Origin: Rhynchosporium graminicola
Lineage: Eukaryota; Ascomycota; Leotiomycetes; Helotiales; Ploettnerulaceae
Direction of reading: 5' to 3'
DNA length: 64,000 nt
Assembly: GCA_900074885.1 (NCBI GenBank)
Contig: FJUW01000016.1
Coordinates: forward strand, 596,577 to 660,576
Both the position numbers and the translations under genes were made by a program. Positions 1 through 11,338 of this stretch are shown piece after piece; position 1 is the first letter of the stretch, and every line of letters begins with the position of its first letter. The notes below the pieces were generated by a model that saw only the letters and a program-made list of their open reading frames with translations, searched no databases and had not been told where the DNA came from.

Positions 1-2993
1 GACGGCATCTCGAAATTCATCTTGATACAGTGGCCGGCAGACCATTTCATACATCCTCATAAGCTCCTCCCACTCTAAACGATCAACCTCTCTGGAAAAG
101 AGCATCAATGGGCTGTATCTCCAGAGTAGATCTCGGGCAAGATCGTGGTTTCGACTGTCCAGTTTTGCCTTACCAGCAGATCGGCTAAGGTTGCTACCTT
201 TCTCTCGCTCTAGAGCCTTTCTGGTCTCGTCAACTGCGGCACCGAACTTGACTTGCAAGAATGGTTTTAAGCGGCGGAGAAACATAGCGATCTCGGTCTT
301 GTAAACATCCTTCTTTTCCTGCAGAACTCTCATACTTCCGATCTCGCTATTTCCGTAACCTTCGGGCTTGCCAGAGTGGAAGTTACCATCTTCGCTGTTT
401 CTGGAAACTGTTGTGCTTAGGGATGGGTCGATAGTCAACATAGCCTTAAAAAGCATAACCAGAGAATTTTCAATCTGCTCCAGGCCACGGGGCGATTCCA
501 GTGAAGCCTCTCGAAGACCACTGAGTTGCTCTCCAGAGATAGAAATCGTATCCAGAAGAGATTTGAGTTCGGTCTGGAGAAGCCTTTGGTTGGCGGTTTG
601 AACCTGTAAACCTTGCGATTGAGCCTCGATATAGGCAACATCCTCGTTCAGAGTCTAACATGTCAGCAAGCGCTAAAAGGTCATGGTGTCAAGTACTTAC
701 ACTGAGCTCAACAAGATACAGCGTGAACAGGCCATCAAGCTCATCACACTCTTCTATACATTTGTCCAAGCCCAGCTTGATTGCCTCGATTCTATCATCT
801 TCCTCTTCCAGACGACTCAACCATCCACCTGCTTGAACTTTGTTTAGTTCTCGCTCAATCTCATCTTTCATCTGATCGATGTTCTTGGTTCTGATGCCTT
901 CGCCAACCCATCCAAACTCCTCCCATGCAGCGACAAGCTCTCCGCCTCGATCCCCAAGAATAGTTGGATCAACACCAATTGCAACGAGTTCCTTTGACAT
1001 TGTCTCCGCTGGAGGCCTTGCTCTTTTATTCTCGCGGGCTTTGGTCTTCTCTGGCGGGGTGGTTTCTTGCGATGCACTGATAGATCCCTGTATGCTGCTC
1101 GGTCGCCCTTGTTCTGGTAAAGTGATCTTGACTTCAGGTAAGATATGGTTCTTCGTCTTCGAACCGGGTCGCTCCGGAGGCACTACGGAGGGTGAAACTA
1201 TGCTACCTGTGGCACTGTCGGTGCTCATTCCACGAACAAGTGAGGGCGCGGGCACTACGCCAGTGACACCATCTGGACCTTCGGCCAGCTTTGCCTGGGC
1301 CTCTCTTAGTCGCTCTGCAGCACCTCCAGCGCGCGGCTTGAAAGCGCCGAATGCACTTGCAGCCTTGGCCGCCTTGAACAGTGTACCTGCAACCTCGTTC
1401 TTCGACTTCTTTTTAATCATTGGCCCAAGACCAGGTCGAATATCCTCTTCTGGCTCCTCTGTTATTTGGATTGGGATTGGTTCATCAGTTTCTGGAACTA
1501 ACATTTCTTCTGCTGCAGCAGAAGCTGGCGATGGGACGGAGGGGCTATTGTTCCTGCGATCTATGCTTTCGGCTGTGTTGCGATTTGAGATGGGCTTTTG
1601 GAACCCATGCGGAGATGCCGGCGCGCCATCAAAATCCTGCTCTCGGGGAATGTTCCGTTCACTACTGCGTGTTGGGAGCCGTAAATCTTCCCGCCGCATT
1701 GCAGGACTAGAAAGTGGAGCAGGAACGATATTGTCATTCAAGTTTTGGTTTCGTTGGCGAGAGTCGCCGAGAACTGGCATTGGAGGTCTTCGTCGTTCGG
1801 GAGGCATTGCTAGTGGGGCAGGAACAGGTGGTACTTCGTTGACAGCATCCTTAGTACCTGGAAAGTTCGGCTCAGGAGTGACAGTCCGTTGAGAATTAGG
1901 GGTCACGCTGCGGTCTTGAAATCTTCCTGGTACACCTGGTACACCTGGGACACCATTCATCCCACCTCTTGACCGTGGTGGTAAACTCGAGCCATCGTCA
2001 CTTCTCGCGGATGATTCCTGGCTTTGGTTATTTCCTAATCGTCGTAGGCTGGGTGGGGCAGCTTGTGAATTGGTGCTATTAGATTCCATGCTCCCGCTGG
2101 GAGAGTTACCACGTTGAGATCTCATTTGTGGTCTGGCTGGCTGAGCATACGCACTTCCAGGTGGTGGCATCTGAGGTGAAGGCATTGGAGGTGGGGGTCG
2201 CTGTAAGGCATCTCGACTTTGTTTATTGCGCAGTACAGGAGGTTCTCTTGAGGGTTCTCGCCTTCTATCTCGTCCATATGCTGGTGGTGTCGGTTGCTGG
2301 GGAGGAGGCTGAGAACCTGGTGGAGCGCGGACTGGAGCAAGGACCCCGAGCAATTGATCCCTTTCCCTCGGCTCAAATCCGAGAAGTTCTGGGGACTTTC
2401 CACCGGTATATTTGGTATAGATCTTGACCAGACTAGCGATGAAGAATTGCTTCTCCTTTTGTGTATTTGCTTGCCAGTAGTATGGTTTCCCGATCGTGAC
2501 TGTGAATCCAATACCTCCAGCCCATTGCTTTAGCTGCTCCTCTTCTGCACTGGCCGGATTGACGCCAGTGTATGATTGCACAGATGACAGGTCGTCAAGC
2601 ATCCATGTTTTGCCAATTGAGAAAGTTCCATTAGCATTCTCCCTTGCCTTATGCATGCGAACCCGCCCAGACTTCCTCACAGCTACAATTATTAGACGAG
2701 GCTTCTTTGTAGCTGGATTTGAGTTGGGTGGCGGTGGAATTGATGGGTATGCGGCATCCTCTATGATTCTGATGTGTGTGATGTATGATTCCATTACTAG
2801 AAAGATGTGAGTTTCGCTGGACGGTTGCGGCGCTGCGACGTATCTGGGTCTTACAGGAGCCATCTTCATCCTTCTTGCCAAAGCAACTATCTATAATTCT
2901 GCGCTTCTCATCTTCAAATCTTTCCGCCCTGGATAATCCGCTGCCAGTGCTGTCGTGGACCCCGCCAGGTCCATTCTGACCTGGACCCTCCAT
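1..2993 (-). CDS. SEC3: Exocyst complex subunit Sec3 (C-terminus cut by window edge)
   Basis: Exocyst subunit that tethers secretory vesicles at sites of polarised growth by binding PI(4,5)P2 and Rho GTPases. I place exons at 2993-2855, 2796-701 and 654-1, with GT-AG introns of 58 and 46 bp; phases agree, giving at least 963 residues before the left edge. Exon 1 reads MEGPGQNG...SRAERFEDEKRRII, the conserved N-terminal helix, and joins SYITHIRIIEDAAYP, the start of the Sec3 PH-like PIP2-binding domain (about residues 47-190). A long Pro/Ser-rich disordered region follows (about 190-650), with a triple GVP repeat encoded near 1930. The coiled-coil Sec3 core begins near residue 690 and continues to the edge (QTANQRLLQTELKSLLD and onward). 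A longer single-exon reading starting at 2881 uses TTG and would miss the conserved N-terminus. The identification is firm; exon edges are inferred. Confidence 0.93.
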
Positions 2994-3763
2994 TTGGCGG
3001 AGCCACGTCTTCTCGGAGGTTTCGCTTTAGGCACTCGCTCATCTAGGGATCAAAGGAAGGCTTCTATTCATTCTTCAATTCATTTCCATTCATGACTGTT
3101 CCCCAGCGGTATGTTGTTGATTCTGGCGTCAGATGGTGGTTTCGAGCGAAACGACTGAATTCCACGGGTGAGGGATATGGGAGCTCGAGGCTCCTGACAT
3201 CAACTGTGGCTGCGTTACGGGAGACCGCACGGACACTGAGTGCAAGCTTTATCATCTTATAGATAACTTTTACTATTGCTACAATACTATTATTATTGAG
3301 CGAGTAATCACCAAAGATGTACCTGAAAGTCGTCCTTTACCCGTCGATACATTGCTCTGAAGTAGACCAGCTTATAAACCTGAGCTATTGCTGAGGATAG
3401 CTTGAGACTGACCTGCGCTACGATTTCGAAAGGGTTTACTTACTATCTTGTAAGACTGATTGATTTTGTTTGTACCGCTTGTATGCACATACATTGTAAT
3501 CTAACAATATAGTTTGCTTATAACTTGTCATTCCACGATATTTTGTGTTCATAGGTGAGTTTAAATTCATTTCTACTCTGATGCTGTGAACCTTGTTTGC
3601 GGGTGAATTAGGTAGTAAGTGGTCTGCGCTCTTTACAGTTAGCGCACCGTCTGCTAGCTCCCGTCCTTGGCATCTCAACTTTTTTTTTTTAGGGAGAAAG
3701 AGCTTCGTGACCAAGTTCGAGGTCTTGTAATTACTACGAACATAAACCAAATCGCAAGTTACC
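2994..3763. promoter_or_regulatory. Divergent promoter region, Sec3 / Srp40-like
   Basis: 770 bp between two genes transcribed away from each other. It holds a TATAAA near 3372 and an 11-T tract near 3680, about 80 bp before the Srp40-like start. Short ORFs here have no coding character. Confidence 0.5.
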
Positions 3764-5332
3764 ATGTCGAACCCCAACATGCAGAAGATTGGGAAGCGGA
3801 AGAATAGTGAGAAGCAGCCAGATTGGCTCTTCCCAGCTGCGGGAAAGCCAATTATCGCTGCGCCAGTTCCTACCTCGAGACCCCAATCCCAGGTCCAGGA
3901 CAAGTCGAACAACAAGAAGGACAAGAAGGATCTGAAGCTTGCCGAAGCACTTCTCAATCGTCGTGCTGCTGGAGAGCCTGCAAAATCTTCACCTCCACCA
4001 CAGCTACTCGAGCTCGTTGGAGCCTTCCTCACTGAATATGACTTCAACGGCGCAAGCAAAGCACTCAAAGCTGAAACCATCACTCGAGGCACAAAGTCAA
4101 CAAAGGTTGAAGGGGTACCATCTCTCAGCACGATATTCAGTGAGTGGTTCACATTAAAGGGAGAGATCAAGGGCGCAGTGGAGAAGGTTGTGGTCAAGAA
4201 GCAGAAGGTCGACAAGAATAAGGCCAAGAAGCAAGAGTCGAGCAGTAGTGAGAGCAGCAGTAGCAGTAGCGATGCAGACAGTGATGTCGAAATGGTAGAT
4301 GCTCCGGTAGCAAAGAAGGTTTCCAAGCGATCCAAATCCGCTTCTTCATCCTCTTCATCCAGTAGCTCAGACAGCGACGCAGACGACGAGAAGGAACTAC
4401 CAGTTGCCAAGGTAGCTTCACCAAAGTCAAAAGCCAACAACTTAAAACGAAAGGCTGAATCAAGCAGCGAGTCATCATCGTCAGGATCCGATTCGAGCTC
4501 TGAGGACGAAGCCCCCAGAACGAAGAAAGCAAAGACCGCAGCCGTTGGTTCGAGCGATTCCTCTGGCTCGTCATCTGAATCGTCTTCCAACTCCTCTTCA
4601 GAATCAAGCTCAGACGAAGGAACAACCAAGAAGACCAAGGTCGTCAAGAAAGCAAAGCTTGTGAAGAAGACATCTGATGGTGGATCGTCCTCCTCCGACT
4701 CGGAATCCAGCAGCTCTTCTGATTTCGATAGCGATTCCGATTCATCCTCCAACTCTCTTGCTCAGAAGATGCCTCTACCGGATTCTGACTCCGACTCGTC
4801 CTCATCTGACTCCGACAGTTCCGATAGTGACACTCCCGCTAAGGTCACCAAGAAAACGAAGAAGGCAAGCTCCGACACAAGTGCTACACTCTCAGATGGA
4901 CCCAAGAAGCTATCACCACCCTCCTCTGATTCCTCATCCAGCGACTCGGATGACGAAGCCGCCATAGTCACCACTAAGACCGTCACTACGAATACCAATG
5001 TCGCAGAGGGAGAACCGAAGGTGGTCAAGGTCACTGAAACCGTCACTACAACTAAGGCTCGTGAGCTCGATCCTCCATTGCCACCGGACCCAATGTTGAA
5101 GAAGAGAAAGACCAATGAACCATTCTCGAGAATTCCGAAGGATACCAAGGTCGATGATCGATTGGCCAGTAATGCATATGTTCCATACGACTATGCACAG
5201 AAGGCTCATGAGGATTTGATTGTTACTCGAGGCAAAGGTTTTACCAAGGAGAAGAACAAGAAGAAGCGTGGTAGCTACAAGGGTGGTTACATTGATGTTG
5301 ATGGGAAGAAGGGAATCAAGTTTGATGATTAG
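3764..5332 (+). CDS. SRP40: Srp40/Nopp140-like nucleolar phosphoprotein with LisH motif
   Basis: Intronless 522-residue protein. After a basic N-terminus comes a LisH-like segment at about residues 82-110 (LLELVGAFLTEYDFNGASKAL), then a long run of Ser/Asp/Glu blocks alternating with Lys-rich blocks (about 155-430), the hallmark of Srp40/Nopp140 and a dense set of casein kinase 2 sites. The C-terminal 75 residues (SRIPKDTKVDDRL...FTKEKNKKKRGSY..GGYIDVDGKKGIKF) match the conserved SRP40 C-terminal domain. Family members are nucleolar chaperones for small nucleolar RNPs and for ribosome biogenesis. The serine repeats generate a long antisense ORF on the minus strand that is a composition artefact. 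The start is the first ATG in the frame, about 75 bp after a T-tract. Confidence 0.92.
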   Translation: MSNPNMQKIGKRKNSEKQPDWLFPAAGKPIIAAPVPTSRPQSQVQDKSNNKKDKKDLKLAEALLNRRAAGEPAKSSPPPQLLELVGAFLTEYDFNGASKALKAETITRGTKSTKVEGVPSLSTIFSEWFTLKGEIKGAVEKVVVKKQKVDKNKAKKQESSSSESSSSSSDADSDVEMVDAPVAKKVSKRSKSASSSSSSSSSDSDADDEKELPVAKVASPKSKANNLKRKAESSSESSSSGSDSSSEDEAPRTKKAKTAAVGSSDSSGSSSESSSNSSSESSSDEGTTKKTKVVKKAKLVKKTSDGGSSSSDSESSSSSDFDSDSDSSSNSLAQKMPLPDSDSDSSSSDSDSSDSDTPAKVTKKTKKASSDTSATLSDGPKKLSPPSSDSSSSDSDDEAAIVTTKTVTTNTNVAEGEPKVVKVTETVTTTKARELDPPLPPDPMLKKRKTNEPFSRIPKDTKVDDRLASNAYVPYDYAQKAHEDLIVTRGKGFTKEKNKKKRGSYKGGYIDVDGKKGIKFDD

Positions 5333-5758
5333 GTAACATTAAAGATGATGTGTACGAGGGTCTGGATCAACAGAGCGAATATGGTGGTCTGCAAGCTCTG
5401 GCGTTACGGCGCATGCTCGATGATACACCTTTCGACAGACAAAATGATACGATATTTATTTCTCTGGCTGTGTCACTTTTTTTCACACTCATTTCATGCT
5501 TAATATTGAAGTCAATGTAGGCTTTCAAGGAGGATTTTGAAGATGGCAAAGCGTACTTGGGTCGGAGGCTTATGAGAAGTGATATTCGGGGAAGTATTGT
5601 GACTGTAAGCACGAAGCAGTCCATTTGATATGTCTGAAAGCCCGCATTTACACGGTGAAAATAGACTGACTGACTGATGATAGACCTGTACCACACCTAG
5701 ATACATGACCGAATCGCACCCAAACATATAGCCTATCTGAATCACTTTTTAGGGATTG

Positions 5759-5995
5759 TCAAGATGAGAGTGACTTCCGGTGTAACCATTCTAGCGAGGC
5801 TAGACCTAAAGTATTTACAGACGGGACTGTTCTACGGTTTGGTGTCACATTGCACAGCCCCCCCGCGAGCAAATTACTCGCGATCAGCATAGCCCCAAAC
5901 ACCACTTTCGCTCTCAATCCAGCAAGGGTTCTCGTATTCTGCGCAACCAATTTGCTGTCATCGAGTGGTCCATTTGGAATCTCTGAATCTCCCAT
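5759..5995 (-). CDS. Possible small hydrophobic protein (weak)
   Basis: A 78-codon ATG ORF with one hydrophobic stretch (VVFGAMLIASNLLAGGL) after a polar N-terminus. The same frame stays open upstream across a splice acceptor-like TTGATGTAG at about 6046, so it could be the last exon of a small spliced gene. It lies between the 3' end of the Srp40-like gene and the adenosine deaminase. I recognise no family; composition alone does not prove it is coding. Confidence 0.2.
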   Translation of the reverse strand: MGDSEIPNGPLDDSKLVAQNTRTLAGLRAKVVFGAMLIASNLLAGGLCNVTPNRRTVPSVNTLGLASLEWLHRKSLSS

Positions 5996-6525
5996 AGCCC
6001 GCCTGAACCGCCTCAGATCCAGGTACCTGAACGCCTTGTTTGCCTACATCAATCCATCTTTCAAGACTTTGATAATCAGCTGTCCAGGAAATAATTATGG
6101 AGTCACGCTGACTGGCCGTCTCACCTGCCTCGTGGCATGTGATTACAACACAAAGACAGGCAATACTTACTTTTTTTTCACTTCCTTATCCTGAATTTTG
6201 TACATCAGCCATTCTATAGTATTTGTATCTTGCTCCTACAAGCATTTTGAAGACGAGCGCTATCGCAAAAGCAGGAGGCTGTTGTTAGAAAAAAGGAGGT
6301 TGGAAGCTTAACAAGCCAATCACATCCGGATCGCATTGTCGCATCGTGGCGCAGCGCAAACACCTGGACATAACGCACGATCATAATACCGAACAGCTTC
6401 ACCGAGCAACTCATCTAAGCTATAGGACCGGAAGCTTGTACAGAGTCCACAAAATTGATAAATTGAGACGTGATCGGGGTATCCGTTTTACATATGTCAA
6501 AGGGCCGTATCAGGTAGCTGATGGA

Positions 6526-8504
6526 ATGGGCTCTCTTTGTTCTACCGTTGATAAAGACGGGGACGATTCAACAGAGAAAGTTCGGTCCCAGCAGGTCTCT
6601 ACAGTAACTCGAAGAATCCGCAAGATACCTCAGTTTGGAGGAATAAGGTCGATTTCTCACATGACTGACCCAGACATGGACGCCTACAACAAAGCGTTGG
6701 AGGAACTTATCTTAGAGGGGAAAGCAAAATCATTCGATGCTCAGCTTACTGCCACATCATCAGATGTGGAGAAGACTGCTGCTGAGATAGTTCGTAAGAT
6801 TCGAGCCTACGATTGGGATACCTCGTACGGCAAACCTTTGAATGCTTTCGGGAAAAGGGTGCAAGGAGGACATTTCCTCGGAAATGTAGATATTATCAAC
6901 AAGACCGAGCTATTCAAGATCGCAAAGAAGATGCCGAAAGGAGCTCATCTTCACATCCACTTCAATTCATGTCTTCCAGCCAATTTCCTGATCAGGCAGG
7001 CTCGGAACATCGACGCCATGTACATCCGAAGCACGCTTCCTTTGACCACATCACAGAACTGGGCCGATTCCAGGATATCATTCATGGTCATGACTTCTCA
7101 TGAGGCAACCCATATTAAGACTTCAGACGGCAATGAAGAACCTGTTGAACTAGGCAACCTATTCGATGAACAGTATGTATCTAATAGATGGATGCCATAC
7201 AAGCAATTCCAGCGTCAATTCGTATATCGAGATAATGCAAATCGGGTCTGGCAGCGAACAACGGGTGCTGAGGCGTGGCTAGAGATGAAGATGCAAATCT
7301 CAGAAGAAGAAGCTCACGGGACTAGACAGACGAGTCGAGGGTAAGCTCGCGTCAGCTTCGTGTGTAGAAAGGGACCGACTGACCAAAACAGGATATGGGA
7401 GAAGTTCAATCATCGCACCCAAATGATGAAGGGCCTCTTCGCCTATGAATCTGCGTTCAGAAATTACACTAGAGAGTGCATCAAGGATTTCGTGCAGGAC
7501 AACATCCAATATGCGGAGATTAGGCCCAATTTCATGGCCACAAACTCACTGAAAACTGACGATGGATACAATTCCATAGGTAACGAAGGTATCATGCGAA
7601 TCATCGACGAAGAGCTCCGGAACACCATGGCGGAGATCAGCGAGAGTGGACAGCACTTTGGAGGCATGAAGGTCATCTACTGCACACCGCGGTCTTTTAA
7701 GAAGGAGCAAGTAGAGGCTTCATTGAATGAGTGCATAGAGCTTAAGTTGAAGTTCAGGAGCCTACTATGTGGTGAGTTGATTACCTATCTGGACTACCGG
7801 TAGCATGGCATTGACAGTTACCTTAGGTTTTGATCTTGTTGGTCACGAAGAGATGGGCAATGAGCTACGACATTTCGTTCCCGAATTCCTGGCATTTAGG
7901 AAGAAATGCGATACTCAGAATTTAGATCTCCCCTTTTTGTTCCATTGTGGCGAAACACTCGAAGTTGGTGGTAAAGTCGACGGAAACCTTTTTGACGCAG
8001 TGCTTCTAAACTCGAAACGTATCGGTCACGGATACGCTATTGCAAGGCATCCTGTGATCATGGAAAAATTCAAAGAGAAGGGTATTGCGATCGAATCATG
8101 CCCAATTTCCAATGAGATTCTGGGTCTGACGCCCAATATCGCTGGCCATCACTTGCCTATTCTATTGGCAAACAATGTGCCTTGTACAATCAACAGCGAC
8201 AACGGCACCTTTTACAAGTAAGCAGACTCGCATCTCTGGCCGAACCTGGGAAAACTCACATCATTTCTCTAGATCATCTCTCTCACATGACTTTTACCAA
8301 GTTATGATAGGTGCTGAATCGATGACTCTTCAAGGATGGAAACAACTTGCCAAATGGAGTCTTGAGCATAGCTGTATGGACCCAGAACAACTCCAAGCAG
8401 TCGCCTTAGAGTGGACGAATAGGTGGAACGAGTTCTGCAAATGGATAGTCGATGAATACGGGCCGATGATGCGAGAATGGGAACCAGAGCCTGGACGTCA
8501 TTGA
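6526..8504 (+). CDS. Adenosine deaminase-related growth factor (ADGF/CECR1-type) family protein
   Basis: Zinc-dependent purine (adenosine) deaminase of the ADGF/CECR1 branch. Exons 6526-7340, 7392-7771, 7827-8217 and 8273-8504; introns of 51, 55 and 55 bp; 605 residues. Visible active-site motifs: HLHIH (H141, H143, H145) for zinc, FHCGET (proton-donor Glu), RIGHG, SCPISNEILGL and NSDNGTFY for the fourth zinc ligand. The last motif has Asn where classical ADA has the second Asp of SDDP; I believe fungal members often do, but could not check. 6526 is the first ATG in frame (the longer reading starts at GTG). No signal peptide is visible although animal ADGFs are secreted; the N-terminus reads MGSLCS, which fits an N-myristoylation pattern. 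Pathway: purine salvage, adenosine to inosine. Confidence 0.87.
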
Positions 8505-9723
8505 AATGCTGATGATGGGAGGGCTTGGATCGCAGCAGAACGACACCCGCTGCGTCTACCTTCAACACACATCTCACTTCGTTAGAATCGCTGATGCGTC
8601 ACAATACGTTTCACAAACTGCTTGCTTCGTGGTGTTTATGGACGGCAGGCCCACTGATAGGAAATCGAAAAGTCAAGGAGTCTTCTGCAAATAATTTTTG
8701 GTATTTATTCACTCTTGCGGGAGGGTCGTCCAGGCATATGGCGTACGGCGTTTCGAAGTTTCAGAGATACCTATGGAGATTTTTACAATGTATATATCAA
8801 TCTGAGCCCTTCAAATATTCACTAAAGTCCACCGTGTTTTTCGCCTAGATGGTATCGGGCAAGTAAATCTGCAAACTTCCGTTAACTCATGATATTCCGA
8901 ATAGATTGAGATAAAGCTTTACGAGACTGAGGATCTTGGTAGAGATGCCCCCATTTGTCTGACAGTAAATTGACAAAGAGGATCTTCAATTGTAGCATCA
9001 AGTGGTCGCATGCTCCAGTGTTGACAGTCTAGATCTAAACTAAGTTTAGGAGGCTACTAGTTACTTGACATGGATGAGCCCGAAGTCACGGCTTCGGCCC
9101 GTGCCTGCCGAAACCTTTTCAGATGAATTTCCAACTTGCAGATGAAACATCTCCTCTGCATCCAAGCCGTTGAACAGCAAACTAGTCGTTGAACTGTGTC
9201 CTGAAGGACACACTACACTCCGAAATGGGGTATGCATACATACACTGGATTGCGCTTGAGGGGCTGCAAAAGGATTTCATGTACCACAGTCATTCAGACC
9301 CTTGGCAGATCACCGTGGACCACCCCCACATCTGAGGCTGAGAAAGGATCAGGTAATTCTTGTAATCCTTCACACAGTTGCTCGACCGTCTCGCTGCTGA
9401 TATATTCGCAGCTCTACTGCTGCTCTAGATGTTTTTTTGGTCTTCTTTATTTATACGACAATTCTTCTTCTAAGCCTGACCACCTTTTATTTACGAATTC
9501 ATCGTACGGACATCGTTCGGACAGGCTTCTCGAATCGAAACCCACATTAAACAAGTCTTGGCAGCAGTACCAGGCGCAGATGATCCTGGACATTGTAGAA
9601 GATGTCGAACTGGTTTCCCTCGGGGACGAAGGGAGATGATGTCTGGAGATAGGATATAGTTTCCCTTCTAGCAGTTGTTGGCGAAAGTTCCATCCAAGAA
9701 CACTCACAAGCACTCACAGCATC
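8505..9723. other. Intergenic, no supported gene
   Basis: About 1.2 kb holding only short ORFs (such as 9232-9639) without recognisable domains. Nothing supported beyond the 3' flank of the deaminase gene. Confidence 0.4.
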
Positions 9724-10985
9724 ATGGACCTGCATACTCCCTGGAATTATTCCAGCTCCTCAAGTCCTTCTCAAATCCTCACGACCAACTCGAATGCCCT
9801 GTCTCAACACTACCGTAGTAGGAGTACACAATGGAACGCTTGTGCCAACGCTCAACTTTTCCCCCAATATCATGCATCCCATCGAGGATTTACAACCATT
9901 TGTCTTCAAATTTCTGCAGATCACACACAGATGGGAAAGGGCACCAACCTTATCACTTCACGCCGGACAAATACGAGTTAAAACTCAGTCCAAAAGTGAC
10001 TTAGTCTCCACCTCGGCGAGCGTCGAGAAGGGCATGATTGAAAACGTACCTCCAACACACTCGAGCACCCAACAGTACAGAGGACGCTCACTCGCTTGTT
10101 GAACCAGCAAGAAAATGAGAAACCTCGAGTTCCACAAAGGAGACTCTCGCCACTGAATATTCTTTCTATGGGATCCTTTTTGGTCACAATAGGCTTAATC
10201 ATTAGAGCAATATTCTTAAGGGATGGAACTGCAATCTTAGCTGTTTGTGTTATCTGTATGACTTGTACGATTTTTGGCTACGCTTCATGTTGGCGTCCTG
10301 ACGAAACGATCTTTTAAATCCAAAGTTCCGGCTGGTGATGTTGTTATCCGTACGCGAGAAGGGGCTTTTTTGCTAGTCCGATGCAACCAAGATGTCGCTC
10401 GGGAGCTGTATACAGGCACGGAAGAGTGTCAGTATTATGTTGGCACACAAGTGTTACGAATACCTGTAGGAATGGGAACTTTCCTCTTGATGGCATCCGT
10501 GGTATAATGGGTAACTGCGAGTTTGTGATGCAAGCCGCCATTGGCTTATCATACATCATCCTCACCGGCCTATTCTGGGCCGCATCCCTCGTTCCAAAAG
10601 ATTTATTCTGAGATCTCTCCAATTAAAAATCTGGAGACATAACCTCTAGTGATGCACAGGACGCCAATCAACCTCAAGACGAAACTCTCGAAGGCTGGCC
10701 ATCGTTCACACGTACTGTATGGTACGCCATTCGCGAAACGAAGAAAATGGGTTGGATTACACGAGGAGGCGTAGCTCCCAACACGGATCAATGAGATAAT
10801 TGGCTCAGAGCTGCGGAGGACAATGCTGTTTCTGCTAATCGAGAGTGAAATGCTGTAGAAATGCGGGAAGCGATGGTTGGGAGGCGGAGACCTCGCCACA
10901 TCCTAATAAGCCTGCTAATATTGGGGAGGATCAGGCTGTACAGCATATTCCGGCTATTGATATCCTACCAACGGAGAAAAGGTAG
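9724..10985 (+). pseudogene. Decayed gene for a conserved fungal membrane protein
   Basis: Coding-like sequence runs through three frames. It reads MDLHTPWNYSSS...ILTTNSNALSQHY, shifts near 9820 to VHNGTLVPTLNFSPNIMHPI, shifts near 10085 to NQQENEKPRVPQRR and a hydrophobic helix (SFLVTIGLIIRAIF), shifts near 10295 to PAGDVVIRTREGAFLLVRC, and near 10505 to MGNCEFVMQAAIGLSYI. The tail (SDAQDANQP...PSFTRTVWYAIRETKKMGWITRGG) is interrupted by stops. From memory this resembles a widespread uncharacterised ascomycete membrane protein whose members carry the GDVVIRTREGAFL and YAIRETKK motifs. At least four frameshifts and four in-frame stops, three of them TGA where Trp is expected (F*DLS, DQ*DN, RE*N), show that it is dead or badly sequenced. 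The right end is the TAG at 10983-10985, after a further shift near 10855. Confidence 0.72.
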
Positions 10986-11338
10986 AAGATTTGTCGAGTA
11001 TTTATCGAGTACTTATTTGTTGTGTTGTCGCCATGTTTTATTACTTGTAGCTACTACTTACGTTTCTGTGGCGAAGCAAGATTTCAAGTTTTCACTTATC
11101 TTTGCGCAGTTCTTTGGAATTTGTTCATATTGCAAAATTAGTCAAGCAGATCCAGGTGATTTTGCTTAAGCAACCTTTGCATTTCATGTTTGTACACATT
11201 TTCGCTCGCGCGTAACGCTTCTGAACCACTCATGACTTTTGTACCTCCACGTTACAAGGAATGGTCTCTCACGAAGTGTGCTCTTCAGCTGATCTTCTTC
11301 GAAATACAGACATTCAATAAGTAGACGAGCTTGAAGTT
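10986..11338. other. Intergenic between two convergent units
   Basis: 353 bp between the decayed plus-strand gene and the 3' end of the minus-strand BTB-like gene. No feature recognised. Confidence 0.4.

Noticed and set aside
879..1892. 337-codon plus-strand ORF
   Set aside because: Antisense to the disordered region of Sec3, which is a conserved gene with matching splice phases on the other strand.
3436..4752. 438-codon minus-strand ORF
   Set aside because: It is antisense to the Ser/Asp/Glu-rich Srp40-like gene; the Ser and Leu runs are the reverse complement of that composition.
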